The notes under the pieces were generated by a model. It was given only the letters and a program-made list of their open reading frames with translations. It made no database searches and was not told the DNA's origin. A stretch of 64,000 nt of DNA from Pricia antarctica (lineage in GTDB: Bacteria > Bacteroidota > Bacteroidia > Flavobacteriales > Flavobacteriaceae). Location: assembly GCA_011050085.1 (NCBI GenBank), contig DRGL01000014.1, positions 1 to 64,000 on the forward strand. The letters run 5' to 3'. Made by a program: the position numbers and the translations under genes. Positions 1 through 8,887 of this stretch are shown piece after piece (within the stretch, counting starts at the first letter, position 1; the number at the start of each line of letters is the position of its first letter).

Positions 1-405
1 GTAATGAAATGATTTTGCCAATCGCAAACGAAAGTTGGCATTGTCAACACAAGTGATGATAATGTTTGCCCGAATATCCTTGCCAGTTGCCAATGCATCC
101 ATCGGAATACCCTGCCATTGCAGACCAAAGGCCATGTTGACCTTATTGACCGCTTGGAAGACTTTATATTCCCCTACGTCAGATAGGGTGTACAACTGTC
201 GCCCGACATTGTTGGCTTCCACTCTATCGGAATCATAGGCGATTACATGAACCCCTGGGTGTCCTGTTTGTCGAAGGGCATAATCTATCCGTGCCAATCT
301 TGCGAGCATCAACGAACCTGTACCCCCTACTCCGATCAACGCTATCGTAATGGGATGTGTCGGGTTGTAAAAATAGTTGGGGGTAAAATGGATTCTAGTT
401 TTCAT
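1..405 (-). CDS. PRTRC system ThiF family protein (E1-like), partial at window edge
   Basis: The gene starts at 405 on the minus strand and runs off the left edge after 135 codons, so the C-terminus is missing. I translated it by hand from the complement. The N-terminal half shows a Rossmann nucleotide-binding loop GVGGTG at residues 25-30, an acidic pair D58/D60, and a downstream N65...R69-Q70 and D-V-G-E-Y-K block. This is the adenylating ThiF/MoeB/E1 pattern, which activates the C-terminal glycine of ubiquitin-like proteins with ATP. D120-N121 follows the next strand. The start overlaps the end of the protein B gene by 11 bases, so the two are translationally linked. It is the last visible gene of the PRTRC operon (E, C, F-like, B, ThiF). 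The family identity is well supported. Its substrate, presumably PRTRC protein C, is inferred from context. Confidence 0.88.
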   Translation of the reverse strand, partial: MKTRIHFTPNYFYNPTHPITIALIGVGGTGSLMLARLARIDYALRQTGHPGVHVIAYDSDRVEANNVGRQLYTLSDVGEYKVFQAVNKVNMAFGLQWQGIPMDALATGKDIRANIIITCVDNANFRLRLAKSFHY

Positions 406-1102
406 AAAGTTGGTTTAAGGTCATTTTGGTCGCTATCAATACCCTGTCATCGAAGGATGGTTTCCCGAAATTCTGTTTCATGACGTTTACGATATTGCCA
501 TCGACCAAACTAGTATGATGCGTTTCGGTAAAAACAGAGCGGAAAAACTGTTGTTCGACAAATCCCATAACATCCTCATAGTAATCAAAGCCGTCATAAT
601 CCATAGAAGCATTGCCCATACAAACATTGCCCTGCTTACCTGTATTCAGCATTGGGGCATGGTATAAGAATGTATCGTCCGTTAGGGTTTCCTTTCGTTT
701 TATGGCGAATACCTTTAATGAGTTTCCCTCTAGTTTAAAGACCAGTTTGGGCAAGGGGTATTTGCCTGACGGGATACCCGTTTTTGTCTCAAAATAGAGC
801 ATCCGTTGTTCGGGATGGGCGTACCATATCAATAGAAAATTGCCCTTGAAATCGAAGTGTATCAGATTTTTTGGAAGTATTCCCTTAAACCGGAATTTTA
901 TCAATTCCCCTTCCAAACAGGTAAAGATGTTTCGGGCGGTATCCTTTGTCAAGGGCATCCCTGCGGTCAACTTTGATCCTGCTACTTCGTGATACGAAAA
1001 ATAGTGGTCGTTGCGATAATAGTTATCTTCCTTGGTATGCCCGATAATGGCAAACTTTGGCAGAAAATGATCTGTTGCCTGTAATACTGCTATTCGTTCC
1101 AT
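395..1102 (-). CDS. PRTRC system protein B (prokaryotic E2-D-like)
   Basis: A 235-residue protein that matches the PRTRC protein B family, described as a prokaryotic E2-like fold (Prok-E2_D). The key region is residues 148-163: a His-Ala-Pro stretch, then Asn153 and a G-N-V-C-M-G motif with Cys161. This mirrors the His-Pro-Asn ... T-V-C-L-S arrangement around the catalytic cysteine of ubiquitin E2 enzymes, so Cys161 is the predicted thioester acceptor. A hydrophobic beta-rich segment (residues 84-125) precedes it, as in the E2 core. The start lies 3 bases after the stop of the upstream gene and the end overlaps ThiF. No signal peptide or membrane segment is seen, so it should be cytoplasmic. 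Activity as a conjugating enzyme is inferred. Confidence 0.85.
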   Translation of the reverse strand: MERIAVLQATDHFLPKFAIIGHTKEDNYYRNDHYFSYHEVAGSKLTAGMPLTKDTARNIFTCLEGELIKFRFKGILPKNLIHFDFKGNFLLIWYAHPEQRMLYFETKTGIPSGKYPLPKLVFKLEGNSLKVFAIKRKETLTDDTFLYHAPMLNTGKQGNVCMGNASMDYDGFDYYEDVMGFVEQQFFRSVFTETHHTSLVDGNIVNVMKQNFGKPSFDDRVLIATKMTLNQLYEN

Positions 1103-1105
1103 GTG

Positions 1106-2146
1106 TTAGAGTTCGTTTAAAAGTTCATTCAGATCGCTTATAAATTCTTCCAATCGGTCCAATCTATGGGGAATCGCTTCATCAAAAGGTTCGATATTGC
1201 CATCTTCGGCAATGGTATGTTGATAGGTGGATATGATATCGTAATCGCTGGAGCAATCGTTCAGCATTTGGATATACCCATTGGAAAATGCACTATCGGT
1301 ACGATCGACGACTAAAAACGATTCCCAATGCTCGAACATACAATCATACCCGTCCCTGACACTCAACTGAAAAGGCACTTGAAAATCAATGGTTTCTGCC
1401 TTTAGCAATAGTTCTTTGATCTGCTTGTTAATCCGTTTTCGGGGGCGGTATTTGTCCAATAAGGCTTTCCAGTCCCTGATTTCGTAGCCTTCCAAAAAGG
1501 TCTTGTACCTCGCATAGAATGTTGTGGAATGGTTCTTCATGATTTTCTTGTTGTCTCTGTAGTTCTCAACGTCCTCGAAAAGAAATTCCCATAACCAGTC
1601 AATCCTCGATTCATACTTTGGGAACAGACCCCCATAGGGCAGGCTCTTGATAAAGGATAGCAGGATGTGATAAAGTTTTCGGTTTCGACATCTCAGTTCG
1701 ATAACAGGGCGGATCGGAATCAAATACACCGTACTGCGGTTGGCGATGAACCGTTTCAGTATGAGTCGTAAATGTGCATTGTCCTGTAACACTTCGATAT
1801 GATCGATATTGCCCTTTATAGTAAGCCTGTTCGTACAACGAAGTATCAAATCGTCCAGACTATCGGAGACCGAGAATTGCCAATCGTCGATATTACCTGC
1901 AAAATTTCGGGTTATGTTTACCATTAATCGGGCAAGTGCCTTCTTGTCCAAGTCGTATTCTTCACTTACCAAAGGTTGGGCAAGAACTGGCGCAGCGCTT
2001 ATGTCAGAAATGGAAATACTTTCGGTTCTAGTACTTTGGGTCTTTGCGTTCTTCTTTGGTAATATTCCTGTTGTACCGCCCGAAACAATCGGTCGTGGAA
2101 CGGTGCGAGTTCTTTGGATGGGTTCGATCTGTATTTCGGAGTACAT
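1106..2146 (-). CDS. PRTRC-cluster protein in the protein F position
   Basis: A 346-residue soluble protein in the slot between PRTRC protein C and protein B, where other PRTRC cassettes encode protein F. I do not recognise a domain with confidence. The first 60 residues are rich in Ser/Thr/Pro/Arg and look disordered. From about residue 65 the sequence becomes regular (mixed alpha/beta, many aromatic and charged residues). The C-terminus is a predicted helix with repeated Leu (residues 325-346). No transmembrane segment or cysteine motif is visible. The chosen ATG lies 36 bases after the protein C stop. A competing frame, with its own ATG only 5 bases after that stop, overlaps the first 49 codons, so the true N-terminus is uncertain. 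Assignment as protein F rests on position only. Confidence 0.6.
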   Translation of the reverse strand: MYSEIQIEPIQRTRTVPRPIVSGGTTGILPKKNAKTQSTRTESISISDISAAPVLAQPLVSEEYDLDKKALARLMVNITRNFAGNIDDWQFSVSDSLDDLILRCTNRLTIKGNIDHIEVLQDNAHLRLILKRFIANRSTVYLIPIRPVIELRCRNRKLYHILLSFIKSLPYGGLFPKYESRIDWLWEFLFEDVENYRDNKKIMKNHSTTFYARYKTFLEGYEIRDWKALLDKYRPRKRINKQIKELLLKAETIDFQVPFQLSVRDGYDCMFEHWESFLVVDRTDSAFSNGYIQMLNDCSSDYDIISTYQHTIAEDGNIEPFDEAIPHRLDRLEEFISDLNELLNEL

Positions 2147-2182
2147 TGTTCTTGTCTTAAAAATTCGTCTACGTTCATTGGG

Positions 2183-2401
2183 TTATCCTTTTGTTCCTGC
2201 CAAGGTCTTAAAGTGGATTTCATGGTAGCCATCTACAATACCCTTGTCCATGATATTGGCATTGGTCAGTTCGGCATAGAGCTGTGCATAGTGTTCCATG
2301 ACCTGCTCGTGGCTCAATTCGTAATCAATGTCGTCCAACTCAATGGAGTTATTGTTCCCGTCTTGATAAACGTACTTTCGTGTGATAGTCGCTACTTCCA
2401 T
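2183..2401 (-). CDS. PRTRC system protein C (ubiquitin-like)
   Basis: A 72-residue protein with the signature of PRTRC protein C, a family classed as prokaryotic ubiquitin-like (Prok_Ub). Visible features are a short N-terminal beta region, the LSHEQVMEHYAQLYAELTNA helix block (residues 29-48) and the terminal G-T-K-G. The chain ends in a free glycine, so an E1-like enzyme could adenylate it without prior processing. Its ATG shares one base with the stop of the protein E gene (TAATG), giving tight translational coupling. It sits in one operon with E1-like ThiF and E2-like protein B. Family membership is strong; actual conjugation to targets has not been shown here and is inference. Confidence 0.88.
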   Translation of the reverse strand: MEVATITRKYVYQDGNNNSIELDDIDYELSHEQVMEHYAQLYAELTNANIMDKGIVDGYHEIHFKTLAGTKG

Positions 2402-2889
2402 TATCTGAACAGATTTGGGGATTCATACACTTCCATGTCCTTGACGACCTTCTGCGCTTCTTTGTGGTTTGGGTCTATCTTCAAAATTGCTTTGGCAAGG
2501 TCGGTCGCCTTTTTGTGGTCTTCCATCGGGTTAAAATCCTTCTTATTTAAAAGCTTTTTTAACTCGGTCGCCTTCTTGTAAACGGATTCCTTTTTCTTCT
2601 TGGCCTGTTGGGTCTTTTGTTCGGTTTCCTTCAATGCTTGCTCAAAGGCAACGGTATTTCTAAAAAGGGCTTGTGCCTTTTCCAAAGGTTTTTGGAGTAT
2701 TTGAAAGAATTTTTCGTCCACTTCTTCAATCGTTCCTCTAAGGGTAAGTGGTTTTAGGGTGTGGAGTGCCTTATCCTGGGCACTAGATTTAGGCAAAACA
2801 GATACGCTGACTGTAGCTCCATCGAACAAAATACTCATGCCGCACTGTTCGATACCCGTTTGCTGTAAGGTTGAAAAAAAGTTGTTCAT
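2401..2889 (-). CDS. PRTRC system protein E
   Basis: A 162-residue protein and the first gene of the minus-strand PRTRC operon. The N-terminal 70 residues follow the PRTRC protein E pattern: an opening M-N-N-F-F helix, a beta hairpin with V-S-V-S-V-L-P-K, then a leucine/threonine strand and an E-E-V-D-E-K-F helix. The middle (residues 85-125) is a lysine/glutamate/glutamine-rich predicted coiled coil. The C-terminal 35 residues (A-K-A-I-L-K-I-D-P-N-H-K-E-A) read like a TPR helix. No membrane segment is present. Its molecular role is unknown in the literature I can recall. It is always found with the C/B/ThiF ubiquitin-like set. Confidence 0.82.
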   Translation of the reverse strand: MNNFFSTLQQTGIEQCGMSILFDGATVSVSVLPKSSAQDKALHTLKPLTLRGTIEEVDEKFFQILQKPLEKAQALFRNTVAFEQALKETEQKTQQAKKKKESVYKKATELKKLLNKKDFNPMEDHKKATDLAKAILKIDPNHKEAQKVVKDMEVYESPNLFR

Positions 2890-3014
2890 CTCTAAAAGGT
2901 ATTAGCCTATTACACAATCACTTAACTACCTTCAAAATATGCACAAACCTCTGGAAAACCTCGCCAAATCGGGCTAAAAACCACCCCTGACTTCTTTCTC
3001 CCTATCCACAAAAA

Positions 3015-3033
3015 AACGCCCCGAAGGGGCGTT
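3015..3033 (-). terminator. Rho-independent terminator after the methylase/helicase gene
   Basis: Read on the minus strand, an 8-bp perfect stem (AACGCCCC / GGGGCGTT) with a 3-base TTC loop is followed by a run of T residues. It lies about 145 bases past the stop of the 1668-residue helicase gene and before the PRTRC operon. It should therefore end helicase transcription and leave the PRTRC genes with their own promoter in 2890-3010. Confidence 0.8.
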
Positions 3034-3176
3034 GGAACCGTGACCTGTATATTGGAAATGGGCAGGTTTGCCGAACTAGCCTGAATTTGAGTTACCTTTC
3101 AAAAATACTCGAAGTGATAGTTGACGATAGCCGTGTCTGGTTTAAAGAGGATTTTAGGCCTTGCATCATTTTATAC

Positions 3177-6100
3177 TTAACCCGCCCGTTTCCGTTTGAG
3201 CGTCTTAATTTCATGTTTTAACACCTGCATCTTAGCTACCTTCTCATCCGGGAAGCCAATGGCCGTTTTTTTACGATGAGTGTCCAAAGTACGTAGGTTA
3301 TAGTTTACATCAAATTTTTTCGATTTGATTTCACGCGCCACCTTTTGACATAACTTGATAAGTTGCATGGCCACTTTTTCAGGGTCGAAGCGCTGCTGCT
3401 TTCTACCTGAAATGTGTATATTTTTAAACTCCAATCTAAAAGAGTAAAGATAATGCTCGTTTGAAGGTACATAGTCCGCCTGAAAAGCGAGATTCGCATT
3501 TAACGATGGAAAATGGGCAACCCTCTTGTGCTTTTGAACGTTCAGATTTAGCTTTGACCGTTCTACGATCGAAAAACCTAAATACTTAATAAACTCCTTG
3601 GGTTCTTTGGTCACGAGTTCTTTGGATAAAAGAATGGAATTTGAAATTAGATTGTTCAGCCCGTCCTTTAATCGAGACGTATCCTCGAATGTATCTTCAT
3701 CTACCGGTAGGTTGAAAGTTTGTATTACTTTTTGTGCGCCTTCAAGCTCGACCAATTGTGAGATGATTTCTTTGTTCTCCTTTTCGATCCGTTCAACGGC
3801 CTTAAAGGAATTGGCCTTGTTGAGTTCGTGCAATCGTTTCTGTGATTGCAAAAACTTGAGATCGTCGGAAAGCTTTACCAATTGAAACTGGTCCATATCG
3901 CCAATAAGGGCGGCCTGCATCTGTTCATACGAAAGGCTTTTGTCATCGGGAACAAGGTCATCGTAAACACGTTTGTTCGGGTCGGCTTCCCTAATCTGTT
4001 CCCGAAACTTTTCTTTATGGGTATTGAGCGAATAGGAAAATATATCGGTGGAATCTTTTATGCCATAGAACCGTTCCACGACCGTATTGCCATAAACTTG
4101 TGCTACTTCATTGCCTTTTCGCAGACCGCGTCCTGCCCGTTGGTCAAAAGCATCGGGGGAATAGGGAATATCCATGTGAAATATACCCACCACCCTTTTC
4201 TGAATGTTGGTGCCCGTACCTAATACTTGGGTACTGCCCAGAGCCACCCGTATTTGGCCACTTCGGATTTTCTCCTGCATTTGATCGGTTCTGTTCCTTG
4301 CTTTTTCCTCTTGTGCCAAAGCAATTTTATTTACAGGGATGCCATATTCTTTATGAAGTATCTCACGCACTGTATCATAGGAATTGTACACGCCCGGTTT
4401 CCAAACGTTCAAGTCGGAGAATACCAGACATACCCCTTTGTGTTCCGATGTTTTTTTGTAAAGTTCTGCTACATCGCGACACAGCCTTTGCAGTTTAAAC
4501 TGGTCAAGTTCCGTAAATTTCACGGCCATGTTATCCTTGGCAAGTGGATCGATCAAAAGCGACCTATTGATGTTCAATGCGGTAATATGAGCGGATTTCA
4601 TTTGCTCATCATCATAAATGGGCAATTTGAAAAGCGCTTTTTGGTTCCGGTTCTTGGTAAATTCCAGGGATGCCTGCTTAAGTTCTTCATATGCCGGAGT
4701 GGACTCTAAAATCACAAACTCCCTATCGGCTTCCAAGTCATGTGTCTTGAAATGTTTGTCCCGGCAGATGTGCGTAAAGGAATTGTACATCTTGCTCAAT
4801 TCGGGGAGGTTGGTATAATATCGAAAACGGGCATGCATTCTAGGGTCCCCGAAGATATTGGGTTCAATACTTACACTTTGCTTCAAAAATATGGAGGCCC
4901 AGGCATCGAAATTAAAAATGTTCTTGCGTTTCAATGCCGATGGCGTCAGGTAGCGTTGATAGGCGTACAGTTCCGTTACGGAGTTTTTCAAAGGCGTACC
5001 GCTATAAAAAAAGATATTTTTGTCCGTTCCCATCCGCGTATGAACGGATTTGATACTGATTTCAAGGTCGAGGTTCCGTTGACTGTCCGAATGACTGTTA
5101 AGACCTGAAACGTTCTGATGCCGGGTCGTGAAACCGATATTTTTGAAATAATGTGCCTCGTCTATCATCAGGGCTTCGATACGCAAATCGGTCAAGGTAA
5201 TCTCGGTTTCCGTCGAACGCTCTTTCAACTTTTTTAGTGTGGCCTGTAGCTTGTCCTCCAAGTGTTCCTTTCTTTTGATCATCCCTTTGATCAATTTCTT
5301 GGATTCCTTACCATTTCCATATTGCTTTGCGGTTTCCAAATCCTGCGATATCATCTCGATTTTTTCCTCCAAGGTCTCCATAACAAAACTCCGCTCTTTC
5401 GGTATTTGCTTTAGATGTCCATGTTCGGCGATTATCAGGTCAATGGATTTATTGTCCTTTATAGTGCGCAGGGTTTTGGGGCGTTTGCTCTTGGCCATAT
5501 TCTTGGAACTCAACCGTAGGATGTTCAGTTCAGGAAAGTTGGCCCTGATTTCCGCCTCGATTTGCGGGGCTACACTTTTTAGCGTGAGTAGCATAGTACG
5601 CTCGCTTTTCCCGTGCTGTTTCAATTTATAGCCCAACATTGCCATAGAAAGGGTCTTGCCCTTGCCGACCTGATGGTCGTTCAGGGCACTTCCCTTTGTG
5701 AGACCGAACAACGTGGAATCGATTTGATGTTGATAGGGCGGGTACACCAAGGTTTCCGGAAACGTGAGCGAACCTTTGGGTACGGTAATGTTGATGTCGG
5801 CCAAAAAAGCTTGGTAGTAGTTATCCTCAATGGTAGCTTTCAGTTCTTGGCGCCCTTCGATAAAGGATTTGAAATGGAGCTGTAGTTCTTCGTACAGGTT
5901 TTGTGCCATCAAGGTAGCGTCCTTATCCAATTTTCTAACGGTCTTCCCTGAACTATCCTTGTAGGAAGAGAAAATGACAGGATACCTGTTTTCCGCGAAA
6001 TGTTGTAATATTCGTTTGTAACCGGCCTTGACCTCATGGTGCAGTACTACGCTAAAACGTTCATGGGCCTCCAGATTATAATCCCTTGGGAATAGGAGCG

Positions 6101-8183
6101 TCAAAGTTGAATTGAACTGACCTACGTTGATCCGCACTTTTTCGTTAATGAGTTCCTCTAAAAAAGATTCTTTCGCGGTAATGGGTATAAAATGGCTTTC
6201 GAAATTGAACTCGATGTCGTTCAGGTCCAATTTAACGGGTAACAGATCCGATAAGGCCCGTTCCATTTTAGCCGATTCGATTCCGTACGGTGGAGGATTG
6301 TTCTTGAGGTAATCGATCTTATCTTGGATGTAGCCGCTGGAAAAGAGAAAATAGGGAACCGTTCTATATCCGGTTTCGGACTGCGGATTGGGTTCCAAAA
6401 AAAACGAACGGGTTTCGAGCGCGGTAAGTAACAGGTCCTTTTCATTGGTCTTGAATGCTTCCGCTATTTCAGGTAAATCGATTATCCCATTTTGGTCGAA
6501 CTGGTAGCGCGCCATTTCTTCAGGATTCTCAAACCGCTTTTCTTCTGGCGTTGTATGTTGTTGCTCGCTTGTTTCCGATATTTGTTTCTCTACCCGTTCT
6601 ACGGGTTTCGATCGTAAAAATCGTTGCAGGGTAAACTCGGGGCTCTTGCCATAGCTTTGTCCCTCCAATTTTTTTTCGAACTGTTGACGAACTTGCTCAA
6701 AGTAATGGTCTTCTTTAAGGAAAATGAGGTGTTGTTTCAACGAACCCCATTTGAAATGGAAAGTGTCCAACTGGTAATCGATATCCTGAAAGCGTTGGGC
6801 AATATCCTGGACCGAAAGTCTGCCTTTATCTATATTCAGGTTTAAAAGCACCAGATTATTTCGCATCCGCGCGTAATCCTGTATCAGCTCCGTAATCTTG
6901 TTCGGCACCTTCCTAAAGCTATGGGGATCTGTGTAAAAGAGTACCGTTCCCTTTTCGTCAAAATTGTAGCTGCCAAAGAACAAGCGGGTAAATTGTTTGG
7001 CATCGTTGTCCTGCAATTTTATCGGGACGGGACCAATTTCCAATTCGGAGGTTTGGGATGCTATAGGTTCTTCTTTTTCGGGTGCCGATGGTTCGAGGAA
7101 AGTTTCCTGAACTTTTTGGATCGTTCGAATTGGAGCGATTTGTACAAAATCGAAGTTGTTGGACTGACGTTCCAAAAACTCCGACAGGGATGTACCATTA
7201 GGTTCTATGACCATACTCGGCCGGTTATGGAAAAAACCAAGTTTTGGACTGCCGTTGACCTGTTCGGTATGCACTTTAAAGAATTGATTGGTCTTAAAAC
7301 TTTGGCCTTCTATTTCAATGGTATCGGTTTCGACAAATTGCATTTCAATTTTGGAAAGAGCGTTTTTGTTCGTTGTCCTTCGATAGACCAATAAATCCGA
7401 TACGACCTTTGTCCCTTCTTCGGAGAACAAATCTGTGTTGAAACGATTGGCCAGGAGCAAATCGTTTTCCATTAAGATTCTTTGTCTAAAATCATTATAG
7501 GCACTTCGTTCGGAGAAGGCCGAAGAGATAATCAAGGCTGTAATGCCGCCTTGTCGAACCATTTTAGGTGCGTATACATTGAAATAATTACCAACGTTCT
7601 TAAGCGTAGGTTCGGTAAGATAATGGTGCTGGTAGGCCTTGGTAATCGGAATATCCCCAAAGGGAATATTGGTCATGACCAAATCAAATTTCCCCTGTTT
7701 TGCATGATTCAAATAGAATTCCTCGAAAGGGATGTTGAGCACCGTTACGTTCGGACTTTTAATATTATTGGCCTTTAAAATTTCAAAGGACAGTATATCC
7801 GGTTCTAGAGCGGTAATTCGGGCATTGGGAAATGCTTTTTTCAGTTCCTGAACATATGCCCCGTTGCCCGCCGAAGGTTCCAATATGGTCTTTGGATCGA
7901 AACCATTTCTTTTCAATAGATCGATTTTATACCCGATTATTTCTTTTGGCGTATAATAGCTGGTAAGGTGATACCGTTTTAATGAACCAAGGATTTCTTT
8001 CGAGGTTTCCGGAAATGTTTCTTCGATAGTTTGCAACAGATCATGTCCTACTTTCTCCTGTCCTTTTGGAGGATAGAACAACAGCTGCCCCAATTTTGCC
8101 AAGCCACCATTATTGATATAATAATTACCGGGATTGGCAGCTTTTATCGCCTCAAGAATACGCGTCAAAATATCGTTTTTCAT
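3177..8183 (-). CDS. Large N6-adenine methylase / SNF2-type helicase fusion
   Basis: A 1668-residue protein with an N-terminal DNA methyltransferase and a superfamily 2 helicase. Residues 100-109 carry the S-adenosylmethionine motif I (ILEPSAGNGAY), and residues 171-176 carry T-N-I-P-F-G, a variant of the adenine-methylase (N/D)PP(Y/F) motif. The helicase part has Walker A H-Q-V-G-K-G-K-T near residue 838, a DEAH box near 1006, and motifs V/VI ending Q-R-A-G-R-G-L-R-K-G-N near 1347. The remaining C-terminus is largely helical and highly charged. Such proteins are common on Bacteroidota conjugative elements and plasmids and are often annotated as helicase/methylase or BREX-like. Likely roles are protection or remodelling of the element's DNA, or anti-restriction. 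No nuclease motif was seen. Motifs are clear; the role is inferred. Confidence 0.88.
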   Translation of the reverse strand: MKNDILTRILEAIKAANPGNYYINNGGLAKLGQLLFYPPKGQEKVGHDLLQTIEETFPETSKEILGSLKRYHLTSYYTPKEIIGYKIDLLKRNGFDPKTILEPSAGNGAYVQELKKAFPNARITALEPDILSFEILKANNIKSPNVTVLNIPFEEFYLNHAKQGKFDLVMTNIPFGDIPITKAYQHHYLTEPTLKNVGNYFNVYAPKMVRQGGITALIISSAFSERSAYNDFRQRILMENDLLLANRFNTDLFSEEGTKVVSDLLVYRRTTNKNALSKIEMQFVETDTIEIEGQSFKTNQFFKVHTEQVNGSPKLGFFHNRPSMVIEPNGTSLSEFLERQSNNFDFVQIAPIRTIQKVQETFLEPSAPEKEEPIASQTSELEIGPVPIKLQDNDAKQFTRLFFGSYNFDEKGTVLFYTDPHSFRKVPNKITELIQDYARMRNNLVLLNLNIDKGRLSVQDIAQRFQDIDYQLDTFHFKWGSLKQHLIFLKEDHYFEQVRQQFEKKLEGQSYGKSPEFTLQRFLRSKPVERVEKQISETSEQQHTTPEEKRFENPEEMARYQFDQNGIIDLPEIAEAFKTNEKDLLLTALETRSFFLEPNPQSETGYRTVPYFLFSSGYIQDKIDYLKNNPPPYGIESAKMERALSDLLPVKLDLNDIEFNFESHFIPITAKESFLEELINEKVRINVGQFNSTLTLLFPRDYNLEAHERFSVVLHHEVKAGYKRILQHFAENRYPVIFSSYKDSSGKTVRKLDKDATLMAQNLYEELQLHFKSFIEGRQELKATIEDNYYQAFLADINITVPKGSLTFPETLVYPPYQHQIDSTLFGLTKGSALNDHQVGKGKTLSMAMLGYKLKQHGKSERTMLLTLKSVAPQIEAEIRANFPELNILRLSSKNMAKSKRPKTLRTIKDNKSIDLIIAEHGHLKQIPKERSFVMETLEEKIEMISQDLETAKQYGNGKESKKLIKGMIKRKEHLEDKLQATLKKLKERSTETEITLTDLRIEALMIDEAHYFKNIGFTTRHQNVSGLNSHSDSQRNLDLEISIKSVHTRMGTDKNIFFYSGTPLKNSVTELYAYQRYLTPSALKRKNIFNFDAWASIFLKQSVSIEPNIFGDPRMHARFRYYTNLPELSKMYNSFTHICRDKHFKTHDLEADREFVILESTPAYEELKQASLEFTKNRNQKALFKLPIYDDEQMKSAHITALNINRSLLIDPLAKDNMAVKFTELDQFKLQRLCRDVAELYKKTSEHKGVCLVFSDLNVWKPGVYNSYDTVREILHKEYGIPVNKIALAQEEKARNRTDQMQEKIRSGQIRVALGSTQVLGTGTNIQKRVVGIFHMDIPYSPDAFDQRAGRGLRKGNEVAQVYGNTVVERFYGIKDSTDIFSYSLNTHKEKFREQIREADPNKRVYDDLVPDDKSLSYEQMQAALIGDMDQFQLVKLSDDLKFLQSQKRLHELNKANSFKAVERIEKENKEIISQLVELEGAQKVIQTFNLPVDEDTFEDTSRLKDGLNNLISNSILLSKELVTKEPKEFIKYLGFSIVERSKLNLNVQKHKRVAHFPSLNANLAFQADYVPSNEHYLYSFRLEFKNIHISGRKQQRFDPEKVAMQLIKLCQKVAREIKSKKFDVNYNLRTLDTHRKKTAIGFPDEKVAKMQVLKHEIKTLKRKRAG

Positions 8184-8189
8184 CGTGGA

Positions 8190-8555
8190 CTATTGAAGGG
8201 ATTTGAGTATGGCCGCCCTTTTCTTGGGCTCTTTTTCATTGAGCGCGCAATAAATTTTTAACAGTTCGTCGTTGGCGTGTTCAAGGGCGATCGGCCCAAT
8301 ATGCCCATCGTCGAGAAACTGTTCCTGTAATCGGGCATGAAGGATATGGGCATTGATAGCGAAATCCAGTCGGTATTCGGTAGCGTCAAGATGTGCGATC
8401 AGGTTGGGGTATTCCTCCAGGGAATGATAGCAAAAATGAAGATCGGCGGCACATTCGTCCATTGCCAGTTGAAGTTCCCAGTTCTTGATGGTTTCAAAAT
8501 GTTCCGCTCTGAAAGCGATAACGCTACCGGTAAGTAAAAGTTCTCCTTGTGTCAT
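8190..8555 (-). CDS. Hypothetical protein, co-transcribed with the methylase/helicase
   Basis: A 121-residue soluble acidic protein that I do not recognise. It is rich in His, Glu and Leu and appears mostly alpha-helical, with no signal peptide, membrane segment or cysteine motif. It ends six bases upstream of the methylase/helicase ATG and begins ten bases after the stop of the next gene, so it sits in a tight minus-strand operon running from the M23 peptidase to the helicase. The context suggests an element-maintenance role, but nothing in the sequence indicates a specific one. Confidence 0.7.
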   Translation of the reverse strand: MTQGELLLTGSVIAFRAEHFETIKNWELQLAMDECAADLHFCYHSLEEYPNLIAHLDATEYRLDFAINAHILHARLQEQFLDDGHIGPIALEHANDELLKIYCALNEKEPKKRAAILKSLQ

Positions 8556-8565
8556 TGTTTTGATT

Positions 8566-8883
8566 TTATAAAGGTTCCTTTAATTTATAAGTTGATTCCA
8601 AATCGGTCTCTCGACTTGCCAGGGGACTGTTAAGCTCGATAAGGCAGTCGTAGAGAATATTCTTGAAAACCATTACCGTGCTCAATACAGCGAAACTGTA
8701 ATCGATATGACATTCTTTTTCGGATAGGATGGTGAGCTTAAAGGTCTTTTCATCCGGGTCTTCGGGGTCATGGATTACCATACCGGTGGATATGTCCATT
8801 AAATCCGTGATACTATCCATATAAAAAATATCGTTCAGCATAATATGCCCTAGCGGATCGGTAATCTTGATTTCAAATAGCAT
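8566..8883 (-). CDS. Hypothetical protein of the conjugative element
   Basis: A 105-residue unrecognised protein read from the ATG at 8883, five bases after the stop of the upstream gene. A start 93 bases further upstream (8976) is open in frame but would overlap that neighbour deeply, so I prefer 8883. The sequence is beta-rich and acidic (D-P-E-D-P-D-E-K-T-F-K-L-T-I-L) and looks like a small compact domain. There is no membrane segment. It belongs to the same tight minus-strand operon as the methylase/helicase. Confidence 0.65.
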   Translation of the reverse strand: MLFEIKITDPLGHIMLNDIFYMDSITDLMDISTGMVIHDPEDPDEKTFKLTILSEKECHIDYSFAVLSTVMVFKNILYDCLIELNSPLASRETDLESTYKLKEPL

Positions 8884-8887
8884 AGGT

